Shown here: positions 1 to 11,684 of the stretch, piece after piece | How the letters are laid out: each line of letters begins with the position of its first letter | Position numbering within the stretch: the first letter of the stretch is position 1 | From: Periconia sp. R9002 | Taxonomy: Eukaryota > Ascomycota > Dothideomycetes > Pleosporales > Periconiaceae | Direction: 5' to 3' | Assembly (NCBI GenBank): GCA_023627715.1 | Contig: JAMAHW010000006.1 | Location: forward strand, 372,001 to 436,000 | DNA: 64,000 nt | Notes under the pieces: generated by a model | What the model was told of the DNA's origin: nothing | Database searches by the model: none | The model's input: the letters and a program-made list of their open reading frames with translations, nothing else | Program-made: the position numbers and the translations under genes

Positions 1-1158
1 GTTAGATAGCCTGGCTGGGCATGAGTGATTTAAGGATGAGGTTTAGGTATGAGAAGGAGAGGACGGACTATATGGAGGGTCTTCTCACGACTAGATGCAT
101 GTTCTGGTGTGCTTCCCTCTTTTTTCCTTCTTCGCTTTGGGGGCTTGTTTCATCTGAACAGCTTCCCCTGTGTAATGATTAGCCATGGAGGCGGAGACCC
201 CACGAGGCGGGACGTTGGGATACACGAGTGGTAGCTACCCGACGCTTAAAAGGCAGCCACCAATTACCGAGGGCAATTGGGCGTGCCGAAATAGCGGACA
301 ATGGATCAATCTATCCCCTGCATGCAAACCTTCCATCGTACAGCACATGGCATGGTGACTGATCGCTAAGCGTGGTGTACAGCAGATTGATTGTCTGAAC
401 ATTCGTCGCGTCTTCTCTCGCACTCCACCCCAGACAGGTTGGGTGATAGTATTGTGGATCATCAATGTTTGTTCCCCGCAAACCAACATCAGGGAATTAA
501 GCTCTAGCGCCCTGTCAGCCCCAACCGCACGCCTCGTCCTTCTCCGCACCCCATCCCTTGACCTTTTTCGCACAGCGATGCACTCTGCTGATCCTGGCCC
601 GTGGCTGGCGTCACACTGCGTAAAGTCGTCCGTCGTTCCTCCAATAGGAAGAAATGATGCCTGTTGGTCTGGAAGAAGCTCTGCGTCTTTTGCCGGGGTA
701 GCTAGCCTCCAAGGGTAGCCAGGTAATTTGGAGCTCCATCTTGTAAACAGCCCAATGTACATGTGAAGTCGTTGGCAAACGAGCCATGACTGGGCAAGAA
801 TTGCTGTTGGAACCACAGTTGAACGTCGTGGAGAGCAACAAGCGCCGTGGGTGTGGACAATCAGGCCCCTATTGGCGTCATACACCACTTCCATCTCGTG
901 TTCCTGCGCCATCTTCTCCGCTCATAATCACCCGCGGCTGCGGGGAAAAGGTCAGGGAGCAAAAGCGGCCCACGGTGCACAAACAAGCCTACTTGCAAGG
1001 GTTTGCGCTACCAACGGCTCCATTTCTGCCTGGTTGCTGGTCATGGGGAATTCCTGCCCTCTGGGTTTGGGGGGGTACATAAGTCTGGTGCTTTCCTCGA
1101 GTGGTACCGGTACTTCTGCCGCTGCTCTCCATCCGCCCACGCTTCGTGCGATCCTTAG
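1..1158. other. Left-edge intergenic / upstream of epimerase
   Basis: No gene could be supported here. The longest open frames on either strand have no recognisable domain, odd Cys/Arg-rich composition and no intron logic. The last few hundred bases are the upstream region of the epimerase gene. Confidence 0.5.
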
Positions 1159-1164
1159 TATAAA
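1159..1164 (+). promoter_or_regulatory. TATA box of the epimerase gene
   Basis: TATAAA lies about 70 bases upstream of the ATG at 1235, a usual place for a fungal core promoter element. This is a positional inference; the match itself is seen directly. Confidence 0.4.
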
Positions 1165-1234
1165 CCCTATATCGCCACCCTTAAAATCGTCAATTGGGTC
1201 TTCCTGAAGCGTGCAAGGTCAAGTCGGGTGCAAC

Positions 1235-2640
1235 ATGAAGCTCTCACTCCTCCTCTCTATCGCCGCCGCGGCCCCAGCCCTCGCCCAAAACGCTTCCACG
1301 CCCGGCCCCGACAAGGATGGCAAGTATGAGATTTCCGCAGAGGGCATTCGCGGATTGTTCATCCCGTACGGCGCGTCCATTACCAATCTGTTCATCAACG
1401 ACACGAATGGAATTGAGCGCGACATCGTCCTGGGATTCGACAACGCTAGTTACTATGAGGTAGACCCGGTGCATCCTCACTTCGGAGGTGTGCCTGGTAA
1501 GTTCACTAAGGCATTGGATGAAATTGGACATGGGAAGTGTTAATAAATCGCAGGTCGTTATGCCAACCGCATCAAGAACAGCACCTTTGTCATTGATGGG
1601 GTCGAATACAAGGTTACTCCAAACGAGAATAACTTGCAAGATACCTTGCACGGTGGGCCTGACGGGTGGGATTACGTACGTTTTCAAACTTCAATTGGCG
1701 TTGAAGCATGCTCTGACACGGAATTATTAGCGTAACTTCACGGTCGTATCGCACACTACCGACTCGATCACTTTCTCCATTGTCGATCCCGATGGCAAGG
1801 AAGGCTTCCCTGGTGAGGTCGTTAGCTACATCACCTACACCATGACCAAAAACACCTGGAGCTTCAAGATGGTGGCTCTTTCCACCACCAAAAAGACCCC
1901 CATCATGTTGAGCTCCCACGTATGTAAACCCTCCATCATACCTAGCAATTCATTCTGACGATGCCAGACCTACTGGAATCTCGACGGTTTCGCCAACCCG
2001 GACACTCCAACTGCTCTGAACCACACCCTTCACCTTCCTTACTCGGGCCAACGCATCGGTGTCGACAACATCCTCATTCCAGATGGTACCATTCTGCCCA
2101 ACGAGCAGTACTCGGTCAACGACTTCTGGTCCGCCCCCAAGCAGCTCGGTGCCAACCACTCCGCCCCGGAGATTCTAGGCAACTGCGGCTTCAACTGCAC
2201 TGGTTACGACAACGCGTACCTCGTCAACCGCGCCCAGAACGGTCCTTATGATTGGCGCAATAGCGGCCCGGTCGCTACGCTCGCAAGTGAGTTCAGCGGC
2301 ATCCAGATTGATATCTTCTCGGACCAGGATGCGTTCCAAGTGTACAGCTGCCCCGGCCAGAACGGTATGTATAATTTTTTTTTTTTTCGAAATTCTTGCA
2401 TGTGTGAGGAAATTGTGCTAATCAAATAATGTGGCAGGCTCAATGCCCATCAAATCCACCCAGGGTCTTCCAGGTCGCAACCGTGTCGTTGAGAAGTACG
2501 GCTGTGTCGTCATGGAGGTAGAAGACTGGATCGACGCAATCAACCACCCCGAGTGGCAGCGCGAAAAGAAGCACATCTTTGGCCCTGAGGATGGAGCTTA
2601 TGTGCTCGAGGCCGCCTACGTCTTCTCCGTTAACAAGTAA
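1235..2640 (+). CDS. Secreted aldose 1-epimerase-like protein
   Basis: Predicted galactose mutarotase superfamily enzyme, which interconverts alpha and beta anomers of aldoses. Five exons join in frame to 390 aa: 1235-1496, 1554-1675, 1731-1919, 1968-2364, 2438-2640, with four GT-AG introns of 48-73 nt. The start at 1235 gives a clear signal peptide (MKLSLLLSIAAAAPALAQ), so the product is probably secreted. Family landmarks are present: GRYANRI at 88-94, HTYWNLDG at 191-198 with the catalytic-type His191, and a conserved-type Glu at about 350 in GCVVMEVEDW. Several N-x-S/T glycosylation sites (NAS, NDT, NCT) fit secretion. A TATAAA sits about 70 bases upstream. The secreted form is a known fungal subgroup, distinct from the cytosolic GAL10 epimerase domain; its real substrate is not evident from sequence. 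Confidence 0.9.
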
Positions 2641-3191
2641 ATTTTGGATTCAAGTCAACAGCGCTTTGCAATGCCATGGTATGTCATGTGCGCTAGGCAC
2701 GGATATATCTCTATGTCCTTTTGGATAAAACCCATCGCATTTTAATAGCGCCTATTCTATAATATTAATCATTAGGAGGTTGGTTTTGCTTACCTCAATG
2801 CGAGTCTGATCATGCATTATTCTCTCACTTTCACTTCCATCTCTCATGTGCGTTTGTCTGCCAAGTCATTATGTGTGACCTTTCACTCACCGCATCCAGT
2901 TTGCACAGGCCTAGCGTAGGTAGACACAAATCACGTGTTCCGTGATACACGACGTCGATAAGGTTGGATTACCGCGGTTGTGCGTTCATACATATACATT
3001 TTCATACTCAACGCTCGTTGCATGTGTACAACGCTCCCACGAAATTGCCAACAGAAAAGTCACCGCTATACAAAGATCTCACACCGCAATCTCACGCTTC
3101 ATCCGTTCACGGCTTTCCCATACGCAAATAGGTTAGAAGGATTTTGAACGAGTACAACCAGCAACAACGAATTGTTCTTCACAGGCCTTCA
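2641..3191. other. Intergenic
   Basis: Spacer between the epimerase stop codon and the next gene on the same strand. It holds the epimerase 3' end and the next promoter. No RNA gene or repeat was seen. Confidence 0.5.
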
Positions 3192-3464
3192 ATGGAAGGA
3201 GTCGAACAAACCCAGCCTCGTCATTGGACGACGTACAACACAGGTATTGATACAACCCAGATCTTCACGTCGAACCCCCAATTCAAGTCTTTTGTTATCG
3301 AGACACTTCATGGCATAGCATATTCAAACATTGATTATATACCATGACAATCCCAATTGTATGTAGCTAACTTTGTATCCGCGATATAGGCATACCTCCA
3401 ATGAACGGAATTGAACAAACACAGTCTTATCAATGGACGTGCAATACAGGTATAGGTATGAATG
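3192..3464 (+). repeat. Tandem duplication of a short exon
   Basis: The bases from 3192 (about 60 nt) and those from 3401 (about 60 nt) are clearly similar. Each begins with ATG, encodes GV/GI-EQTQ-x-x-x-W-T-x-NTG, is followed by CAGGTAT and is preceded by a 3' splice-like AG. The two copies are about 209 bases apart. Confidence 0.65.
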
Positions 3465-5302
3465 CATCCCAACTCTTCAACTCTGCACCGCCACCCGCCT
3501 CTTCACCACCCGCGCCACACCAGTATCACAATCTTCAAAACACCCTTCAAGGACGTGCTCCGGCCCAAACACCTCTTTCACTCGCACAAATTTGCACACC
3601 ATTACCGCCGCCTCCGCCACCAGGCAGGGTACCACCACAGTCGCCTGGCATCCCAGCAATACCAACGACGCCGCCAACGCTACTCAAGCCTTTGGCATTT
3701 GACCACAACCGCCTCGAGCTTCCAGCGTTTGACTTGAATATCAAGCTCCGAGGAGTTAGGAAAACCATCGAAGCGAGCCACAAGTATGTCATGTGTCTTT
3801 CAAGTACAAAGTTCACTGACAATCTATTGATATCTTTCTTCTTGAACTTGAGCTGACTATGCAGGTTTCAACGGGTCTTAGGAATGCAGGAACCCAAACG
3901 CTTTTTGCGTCCGCCGTTCGTGCCGCGGGGATTCTTTGGAAGGGTTGGAGAAGTATGGCGGGACCTAGCTAGAGAGATGGAGGAGGAAATGGACGTGGAT
4001 ATGGATGACGATATCTACATGCAGCGGCATATGCGTGAGGACCGGTTCGGCAGGATGAGACCCGCTCATGGCGGCCTTGATGATGGTGAGAAAAGCATGC
4101 ATACCGACGTCAACGAAGCTGAGGAGTTCGATGGCGAAAACAATATCCAGACATCTTTCCCGTCGTTGTCGTCTAACTGGCCAACAGAGACTGTCGACAC
4201 TGAAGACAGATCCGACGAGAACAACGACTCAAAAGCTCGACGAATCCTAGGTCTGACCGAGCCCTCCGCACGACAAAACGACCCATCCAAGCGAACCCCT
4301 TCACCAGCTACATCCCCAACCAACCAACTCAAGCGTGCCCGCTCAGTCAACTTCCTCAAAACCGCACTCTCATCCTCCATGCCTCTCCTCCAACTCCCCT
4401 CACGCATAGCCTCCGGAAGCAGCAGCACCACCAACAGCCCACCACCACCCCCTCGCAAACCCCCCGTCTACACCCTCGGCCTCTCCCACTCGCTCCTCAT
4501 CTGGCACGTAGCCATGTGGAACGTCTGGAACGTGTACAAACCTTCCCCAGAGCAAATGAAACTCCACCCCCTCTTCGCCTCCTACCCACCCGCGCACACC
4601 ATCAACCTCAAGTGCGTCTCCCTCTCTTTCTGGGATACCGCGACCGAGCCGCACCGCCAGCTGTATTTCGTCGGCCCCGGTGACTTTGACGAGGTTTTGT
4701 ACGCTGAGGTCGATACCTTTACGTTGGGGCAGGCGAATAAGGAGAGGATGCTTGAGGGTCGATGGGGTTTTGTTGTCTTGCAGAATAATCCTGTAGGAGG
4801 AGAGAGAGGTAGTGATGGGGGTCAGGAGTCAGCAGCACCACCGCCATCACAACAGCAAGAGGATACAACGGAGAAGAAGAAATTGAGATATCAGTGGTTG
4901 ATGATTGCGTGGCCGGTTTCCGCCGTCACGAAAACGAGTAAGTCCCAATTATCCCTCCTGCCAAGTTTGAACACTGTCGAAACATCAACGTCTCCCTCTC
5001 TACCCTCCCCAGCCCAACCCAAACAACCCCCCACTAACCACCCTCTAGGCCAATGCATCCAATGCCTCTACCCCGACACCCACACCACCACCACGCCCTC
5101 CTCTCCCTCCTCTCCCCCCCTCCAACCCCATCAAGACCAATCCGAAATGCTCGCCCTAAACCGCAAAACCTACCTCTTCAACAAAGCAGGCAATCTACCC
5201 CTCGTCGAGTGCAACGGGGTCGATATCCAGATCGTCGAGGGTTTCGTGGATGCGGTGGGACGTGGTGCCGGGAAGCTTATGGTGTATACTGAACGGGCTT
5301 GA
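3192..5302 (+). CDS. Unrecognised Pro-rich, acidic fungal protein
   Basis: I do not recognise the family. The best model has four exons (3192-3243, 3390-3783, 3865-4937, 5049-5302) that splice in frame to 590 aa. The N-terminus holds two similar blocks, MEGVEQTQPRHWTTYNTG (1-18) and MNGIEQTQSYQWTCNTG (22-38), one from exon 1 and one from the start of exon 2. Next come a Pro-rich stretch with PLPPPPPPG, an acidic Met/Asp segment (MEEEMDVDMDDD), a Ser/Pro-rich linker, and a better ordered C-terminal half with several Trp residues (LIWHVAMWNVWNVYKP, FVGPGDFDEVLYAEVD) ending in a Gly/Val-rich segment. The last intron (4938-5048) is 111 nt, divisible by three and stop-free, so retention would add 37 residues. 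The exon 1 start is the least certain part. No signal peptide or membrane segment. Confidence 0.65.
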
Positions 5303-5825
5303 GGGAGTCCCTGTTGTGGAGGTGGGTTATGGGAGGGGTGTTTTGCTGTGGGGTTTGAACTTCTTGATAGGAGTTGTTGTGGATGGGGATAGATGGTTGG
5401 ATTGGATGGATGGGGAGATTGTATCATCGATACGAGAAGAAAAAGGTGCAGGAAGGAGCTTGAGTGTTTAGGTGTGTTGGGTCTCAAGGTCTCTAGGAAT
5501 AGGTATGTAGTCTTGGTTCGTGTACGAGAAGTACACTTATGAGGACTGAGTGGTGGTCCATCTTCTCATGTCGTCAAGTCCACACCATCGATCCTTGCAG
5601 ATAGATGCCTGCGACACCCAACAGTAGAAGCTTTGCAAACCCCGGGAAGAATGGAGTAACTCGATTCTGTGCGGCATGTGGTGATGTGAAATCTTGGCGG
5701 GTGGGATGTGTGATTTTTAATCGATTTTTTTTAGGATATTGAGACTGGATTTTGAATTCTTGATATATCATGCTACTGTGGTTACACACCAGCGAACCGT
5801 TCCGAGACACGACCGTCAATCGCAG
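5303..5825. other. Convergent intergenic spacer
   Basis: 3' ends of the unknown protein gene (+) and the P450 gene (-) face each other here. No coding or structural signal was seen. Confidence 0.5.
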
Positions 5826-7577
5826 CTAAACCGCGTCCTTTTCTTCCTCAAAAAACGAAACTTTACAAGGAAACCCATCCACCGGATGCGCCGCTCCCTG
5901 AGGAACCTGGTACGCCCTCTGCCCAAACACCGTCTTTACTTCCTCATCAGAAGACGGGTTCAAACGATCCCACTCCTCATACCTCTCCCAAACATCAAAC
6001 TCACGCACCACCATCGCCAACGTAATCTTAATATCCAGCATAGCCAGCGTCTGGCCCACACAATTACGCGGTCCATGCTCAAACGGACGCCAACCGCCTT
6101 TAGGCGGGTGGAGAGGGTGTTCGGGTTCCACGAGCCAGCGATCGGGGATGAAGGAGTGAGGGTCCGGCCAGTAGTCTGGGTTGCGCTGGATAGCGCCGTG
6201 GATGATCCAGATGTTGAGGCCTTCGGTGGGGAATTTGGTGCCGTTTTTGTCGCGGAGGGATATTCCTGGTAGGCCGCCTCGCATACCGGATGCCGGGGGG
6301 AAGAGGCGGAGGGTTTCTTTGATAACGGCGGTGGTGTAGGGGAGCTGGTTGATTAGGTGTGGGGACTGCTTGAGTTTGTGTGCGGCGGGGGTGTTTCCGA
6401 AGACGGTGTCGTGTTCGGTGCGGATTTTGGAGAGTGTGGATGGGTGCTTGGAAAGCATGTAAAAGCTGTATACGATGGTTGCGGCGGTGGAGTCGTGACC
6501 GGCGAATAGAAATAGCCGTATCTGAGCTGTAGCCCAAGCCTTGAATTCGGGGTCCAGTTTTTCAGAGGCTTTGCGCTGTTCCATGTATGCTGCGATAGTA
6601 ATGTCCATGACGGACTTGGCGCGAGTGGAAGCCATGAGCTTGTCGTTTTTCCATGCTTCGTAGCGTTTGTCAAGCTCCGTGTTGATGTAGCGGTTCATGA
6701 TTCTGCCGTTGTTCCATTCAACAAGCGGTCTCATGGGATTCCAGCGCTTGAAAGGGTTCATTTCCTCATCCTGGCAGTGCCATTCAATCGAGCTTCTCAT
6801 AGCAGCGGCAAGTTCGTTGTAGCCCGATTGCGAATGTAGACGAGCGTTGCTGTGGCCAGTTAGACGCGTCGTCACCGTAAACAAGATGGTCTAATGCTTA
6901 CATAGAGACCGAAGCAATTACATCCATCATGTAGTCGCATGTAAGCTTGTCCAGTGAAAAGGTGTCGCCTTTTCGGGCATGGTCCCGCAATATCGACACA
7001 TAGACGTCTGCTTCTTCAACAATCTGCGGGATGCATTCCAGCATGACCTTTGCGCTAAACCCAGGATTGAAAAGCGCTCTTGAATGCTTCCACTCAGCAC
7101 CATTCATAACAAAGAGGCTAGGCCCACCAGCAATAGGCGCAAAGAATGGAATCAGAACATCCGGCTTGGGAAGATCGTATTCCTGGCAGGCCTGTATTGC
7201 AAGCTCGGGAGAAGTGATCACAAGAAGTGGGCTAGTAAATGGCCACACATCTATATAGATTCAGCTGTCCGACTCTTTAAAGTTGTAAGAGAGGAGCGTA
7301 AAGGCGTCGGATTGCTGTGAGCCCTTGGGGAACTTTTCCAGAAGAGCAGGTAGTATTTCAAGATGGCCCGCAGCAAAGCTCCAGGGCGGCATAGGCTGAG
7401 AAACACACGAACGGTTAGTATTGCTTGCTTGTAAGTGATCTTCCAGGCAATACATACTAGACCTTGCTTCTTGAGCCTGTAGAAGAGCAAACGTATCCTT
7501 AGCATCTTGGTTACAAAAATCCCGACTGCACAGATCACCACAGAAAGCGCAACTTGGTAAGTCAAGCTGATCGCCAT
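5826..7577 (-). pseudogene. Cytochrome P450 with in-frame TGA
   Basis: Microsomal P450-type monooxygenase gene, three exons on the minus strand: 7577-7458, 7395-6902 and 6849-5826, with GT-AG introns of 62 and 52 nt. It would encode 545 residues, normal for the family. An N-terminal membrane anchor is present (residues 3-24), followed by PMPPWSFAAGH, the I-helix motif AGHDST (321-326), the ExxR motif KETLR (Glu383/Arg386) and the heme loop FEHGPRNCVG with Cys468. One codon, 85 (bases 7263-7261), is TGA within a well-conserved N-terminal region, between FKESDS and IYIDVWPF; Arg (CGA) would fit there. No GT donor lies in the about 75 bases before it, so a normal intron cannot remove it. Everything downstream is intact, so the lesion is recent, or an assembly or base-call error. 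It is divergent from the GMC oxidase gene. Substrate unknown. Confidence 0.8.
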
Positions 7578-9360
7578 TGCTGCTGCGTAGTTTTGTTAGA
7601 TCGCGGAATTGAAGTTGCGGTGGAGGATGTTGAAGGATGAAGCTACGGGAGGAAGAAAGGATTCGAAGCGAGCGAATGCTGTGCCACCCACCTTAGATTA
7701 CTTAGGCACAATATTTACCTAGGCAGTTATCTAGTCCTTTCCTAACCATATGAAATTAAGTACACTACAATTCCACGATGCGCACCTACGTCGCTGAGCT
7801 CTTAAAGCTCAACACATTAAGCATGCAACCTATGTCCACAAACGAGTCTAGATATTGGATGATTGTTGCTTTTATGGTTAGTGAGAATGGAAATCATTTA
7901 TAAAAACATTTTCGCATAAGGGAAATCTATACAGACCTGCTTGAGCCGCATTAGCTTGTTGTGTGAACCCATTATTTTCACTAGGCTGTGGCAATCTTAC
8001 GGGCTGCTTTTATAGGTCGAGTTTGATTCAAAATTAACTGAAACATTGCTGTAGGAGTCCGATTGTCAGACATCCATGTGTCTGTAATCGCTGGATGTAT
8101 CATAGAAATGGAAGAGCAGAAATGAACTTGATTCCTTCAGAGTACTGAGAATGTTAGTCCCGGGACACTGTATTGGACGAATTAAACGTTTCCAGATACG
8201 ACGGAAGCAAAAACAAGGCGGGTGAAACACTACTGATCGGTATTTAACCTGCTTCTGCTTGGGATTACACAGCTGATACCAAGAATTCTCACCTTCGCAT
8301 CATCAATCAATAGGTCTCCTTTAGTACCTGTCTAATAAGGTGGGCTCTCCTTCTCCTTTTGGTTGTTTATTTCTGAAATATCTTTGTCTGAATAGGGAAG
8401 AATACGCTGTGCTTACGTTATATTATTTCAATCCCCCCAAAAACGATAAACAGTGCCGCTTCTGCGAGTTTGACCGACCGGAGAGTTTGATACCAGCGAG
8501 GCGATGATCTCACATAGCACTGTCCACGCGTCGCGTGCCTTGGCTCTCTACCTACCTATTCGATATGCACCCATATTCGTAAAACTCTCCTCAGTTTGTA
8601 ATTTATCAAAGGCTTTTACCACGGATATAAGGCTCATTGCCACTCCATATCAACTGAGGTTGGTCGTAATTTCCTGTGCTCGTCCGGAGCGTGCGAGGTG
8701 GTTAACTCCGACAATTTGCGTTACCACTGCAGGCTCAATGAAGATCAGGACTCAGTTGAGATTTGCCAAGGGTGATGTAGTGAACAAATTCGCATTGTGG
8801 GGGTTAAGAAGTTGAAAACTTGACGCTCTGTATGCGATTGTCGGGTTCCGTGGGTTCCTTTGTCCGTGGATGCGATGAGAGTACGCGTAGTTTGTCGGTT
8901 TGAAAAGTTCTTGCTTACTCTGTTTGTGTGTTCTTGAGGGCCAGGAAGCGCACGTGTAGACGGGAGAAGCGAAAAGAGTTGTATATTACCTTAATTCTAC
9001 AAAACCACCATGCAGCAATTTACATTCGTTATCGTGTACAAATCTTGGACCCATACTAAATTGCTTAGTATCAGTGCCACAGGGCTTGGTGACTAACAAA
9101 TCTATTACAAAATTCCTCTGCTTGCGTCAGATCATACTATAAGTTACGTGAAATCTAGAGAATAGCGGACGGTTTAACGTGAGATTTCGTATGTACTTTC
9201 TTGGCTTGTTCGAAGCGACCACATCTTTGGCCCTAGATAGTCTAGCGGGCCCAAGACCCTACAACAACAACTTCTTGAGTTTGGAAAGATGGATGTACAT
9301 GATGCTATCATTCTTGCCCGTATGAGCCCCTTATTGCGCGTCCCTATTTTATGATGAAGA
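7578..9360. other. Divergent intergenic region, P450 / GMC oxidase
   Basis: 1.8 kb between two divergent start codons, so it should hold both promoters. It is more A/T-rich than the flanking genes. The 103-codon frame at 8504-8815 has no family signature and I do not call it. Confidence 0.5.
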
Positions 9361-9368
9361 TATATAAG
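9361..9368 (+). promoter_or_regulatory. TATA box of the GMC oxidase gene
   Basis: TATATAAG about 105 bases upstream of the ATG at 9471, followed by a CT-rich leader (TTCTCTTCCT) as is usual for expressed fungal genes. Inference from position and consensus. Confidence 0.45.
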
Positions 9369-9470
9369 AGGATATCTTTCGCCTTGGAAATGAAAGCACT
9401 CTACGCCAGAGACAACAACAGTCCCTTGGATTCTAAGATTTTCTCTTCCTATCGTTTTTTTATCTAAAAC

Positions 9471-11684
9471 ATGATATACATTCTTTTATCTGCCATACTC
9501 GCAAGTGGCGTTCTTGCCTCCAATGCGACGACCGGAGAGTATGACTATGTCATTATCGGATCGGGTCCAGGAGGAGGTCCCCTTGCGTGAGTATAGAAAT
9601 TGAGCTGGTGCTTCTACACATGATCATCTAACCGGTATTTTAGAGCCAACTTGGCCTTGAGCGGAGCTTACGTCTTCCTTATTGAAGCCGGAGGTAATCA
9701 TTCGGCGGAAACCCCCCAAGCTATGCCCTCTAGGTAAGCTCTCCTTATCTTGAAGCATTATCGACATCTTTTCAACTCATCATCAACGACAGGTCTGGAT
9801 ACGCTGCCGAGAATGCTCCACATTCGTGGCAATACTTTGTGGAGCACTTTGCGAGTAATGAGACCCAGGCTCGACGTGACTCGAAATATACCTATCGGTT
9901 GAGCAACGGGAGTTATCACGTAGGGTTCAACCCACCGGCCGATGCCACTCCGTACGTCTCTCCCATGCGTGTCTTCATTTATTCTTTCACATTCTAACAG
10001 GATGGTTTGTACTGTAGTCTGGGTCTCATGTACCCCCGAGGCGCCACTCTTGGAGGAAGTGCACAAGTCAATGCCATGAATCTTGCGTGGGCACCCGACA
10101 ATGAGTGGGACCACATTGCCGAGCTAACAGGAGATGCTTCCTGGGGACACGAGAACATGCGTCGACACTTTATGGACATGGAAAACTGCACCTACGTGCC
10201 GCGCGGAACACCAGGTCACGGGTTCGAGGGCTTCCTTCAGGTAAGATGGTGTATAATCCAACTACACAATCAACATCTACTGACAATTCTTGCTTTCACC
10301 CAGTCGACCCAAGGCAACCTCGATGCGGAAATGAGATTTCCCAACATGGCCAACTTCTTCGCCCAGGTTTTTAATCAAGTGGAAGGCATCACTCCCAACA
10401 GCACCGCCGAGATGTCTCAACTTCTCAAACGCGACATTAACGGCATTGCAAGCGATCGGTACCATGAAATGCTTTTTGGCCGTATGAATGCCATCAATCC
10501 TACGACTGGTACAAGGAGCGGTGCAGCAGGCTACATCAACAGCGTCGTTGCTGCGGGACACCCCTTGACGGTCAGCTTGAACTCGCTTGCTTCCAAGCTC
10601 ATATTCGAGGACTTGAAGGGCACGCCCAAAGCCGTTGGTGTCGAATACTTGTACGGCGAGAATCTCTACTCGGCTGGCCAGCTGTATAACGCCTCCCAGA
10701 CAGCTGAGGTTAGGACTGTGCGTGCAAAGAAAGAGGTCATCGTTTCTGCCGGCGCTTTCAACACGCCACAAATCTTGAAGTTGAGCGGTCTTGGACCTCG
10801 CGAAGAATTGGAGGAGCACGGCATTCCCGTCGTTGCTGATATGCCAGCTGTCGTAAGTCTACAATCCAAAACAAAATCCAATATCAATTTTGGACCACGC
10901 ATGAGCGGCTAAAGCTAACACGAATCTTGAACAGGGGAACTTCATGCAGGACAACTATGAAGCTCCTGTGATTATCCGCGGGACACAGGACTGGATGAAC
11001 TTTTCTTCGCCCTGCACGGGCACTTACGATGCTTCCGACCCATGCTTCGTCCTCTGGCAGAGCAATGGCACCGGCCCCTACTCCATACAGGGCGGTTTCT
11101 ACTTTACACAGCGCACCAGCCAGTCCTGGGACGACGACGCGGACCTTTTCCATCTGAGCGGGCCGGGTCGCGAACGTATCGGCTTCTTCCCGGGCTACTC
11201 AAGCACCCCGTTGGTGCCCACGGGATGGGTGACGTCTATTTGCAAGATGCAGACCAACAACCCATCGGGCACCGTCAAGCTGCGGTCGCGCGACCCGCGC
11301 ATCGCCCCTGCCATCGACCTCAACTACTTTGCCGAGAACGAGGACGTGGATCTCCAGGCACTTCGTGAAGGTACCGAGCTTCTCCGCTCTTTTGACGGCA
11401 CCGGCATTCCGTATGAGGTTTTGAGTCCCAATCCAAACGCTCCTATGGAACAGGGTCTCAAGGATGAGTCGTTCAGTCACCACGCTTCGTCTAGTTGTCG
11501 CATGGGCCCTGCGAACGCGACGGTCGCTGAGGCTTGCGTTGACAGCAAGTTTAGGGTCAAGGGTGTCCAATCTTTGAGGATTGTGGATGCCAGTGTTTGG
11601 CCTCGTATCCCTGGTGCTTTCCCCAATGGCCCTACGTTCACTATGAGCATGAAGGCTTCTGAGGTCATTTTGAAGGGAGAGTAG
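9471..11684 (+). CDS. Secreted GMC flavin oxidoreductase
   Basis: FAD-dependent oxidase or dehydrogenase of the glucose-methanol-choline family (CAZy AA3-like), acting on alcohols or sugars and passing electrons to oxygen or other acceptors. Six exons (9471-9586, 9644-9733, 9793-9951, 10018-10240, 10304-10852, 10935-11684) join in frame to 628 aa. The start at 9471 gives a signal peptide (MIYILLSAILASGVLAS). The FAD-binding beta-alpha-beta motif GSGPGGG is at 30-36, followed by an ADP-binding Glu in LIEAGG. GMC signature regions are YPRGATLGGSAQVNAM and SAGAFNTPQILKLSG. The active-site His pair lies in FSHHASSSCRMG (His561/562), with a C-terminal Asn in PNGPTFT (about 610). Many N-glycosylation sites support secretion. 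Aryl-alcohol oxidase-like, glucose dehydrogenase-like or secondary-metabolite oxidases all fit; substrate cannot be assigned. A TATA box lies about 105 bases upstream. Confidence 0.93.

Noticed and set aside
235..912. 225-codon minus-strand frame at left edge
   Set aside because: Cys/Arg/His-rich, no domain, no introns, no conserved start; looks like chance.
8504..8815. 103-codon frame in the P450/GMC gap
   Set aside because: No family signature or supporting intron.
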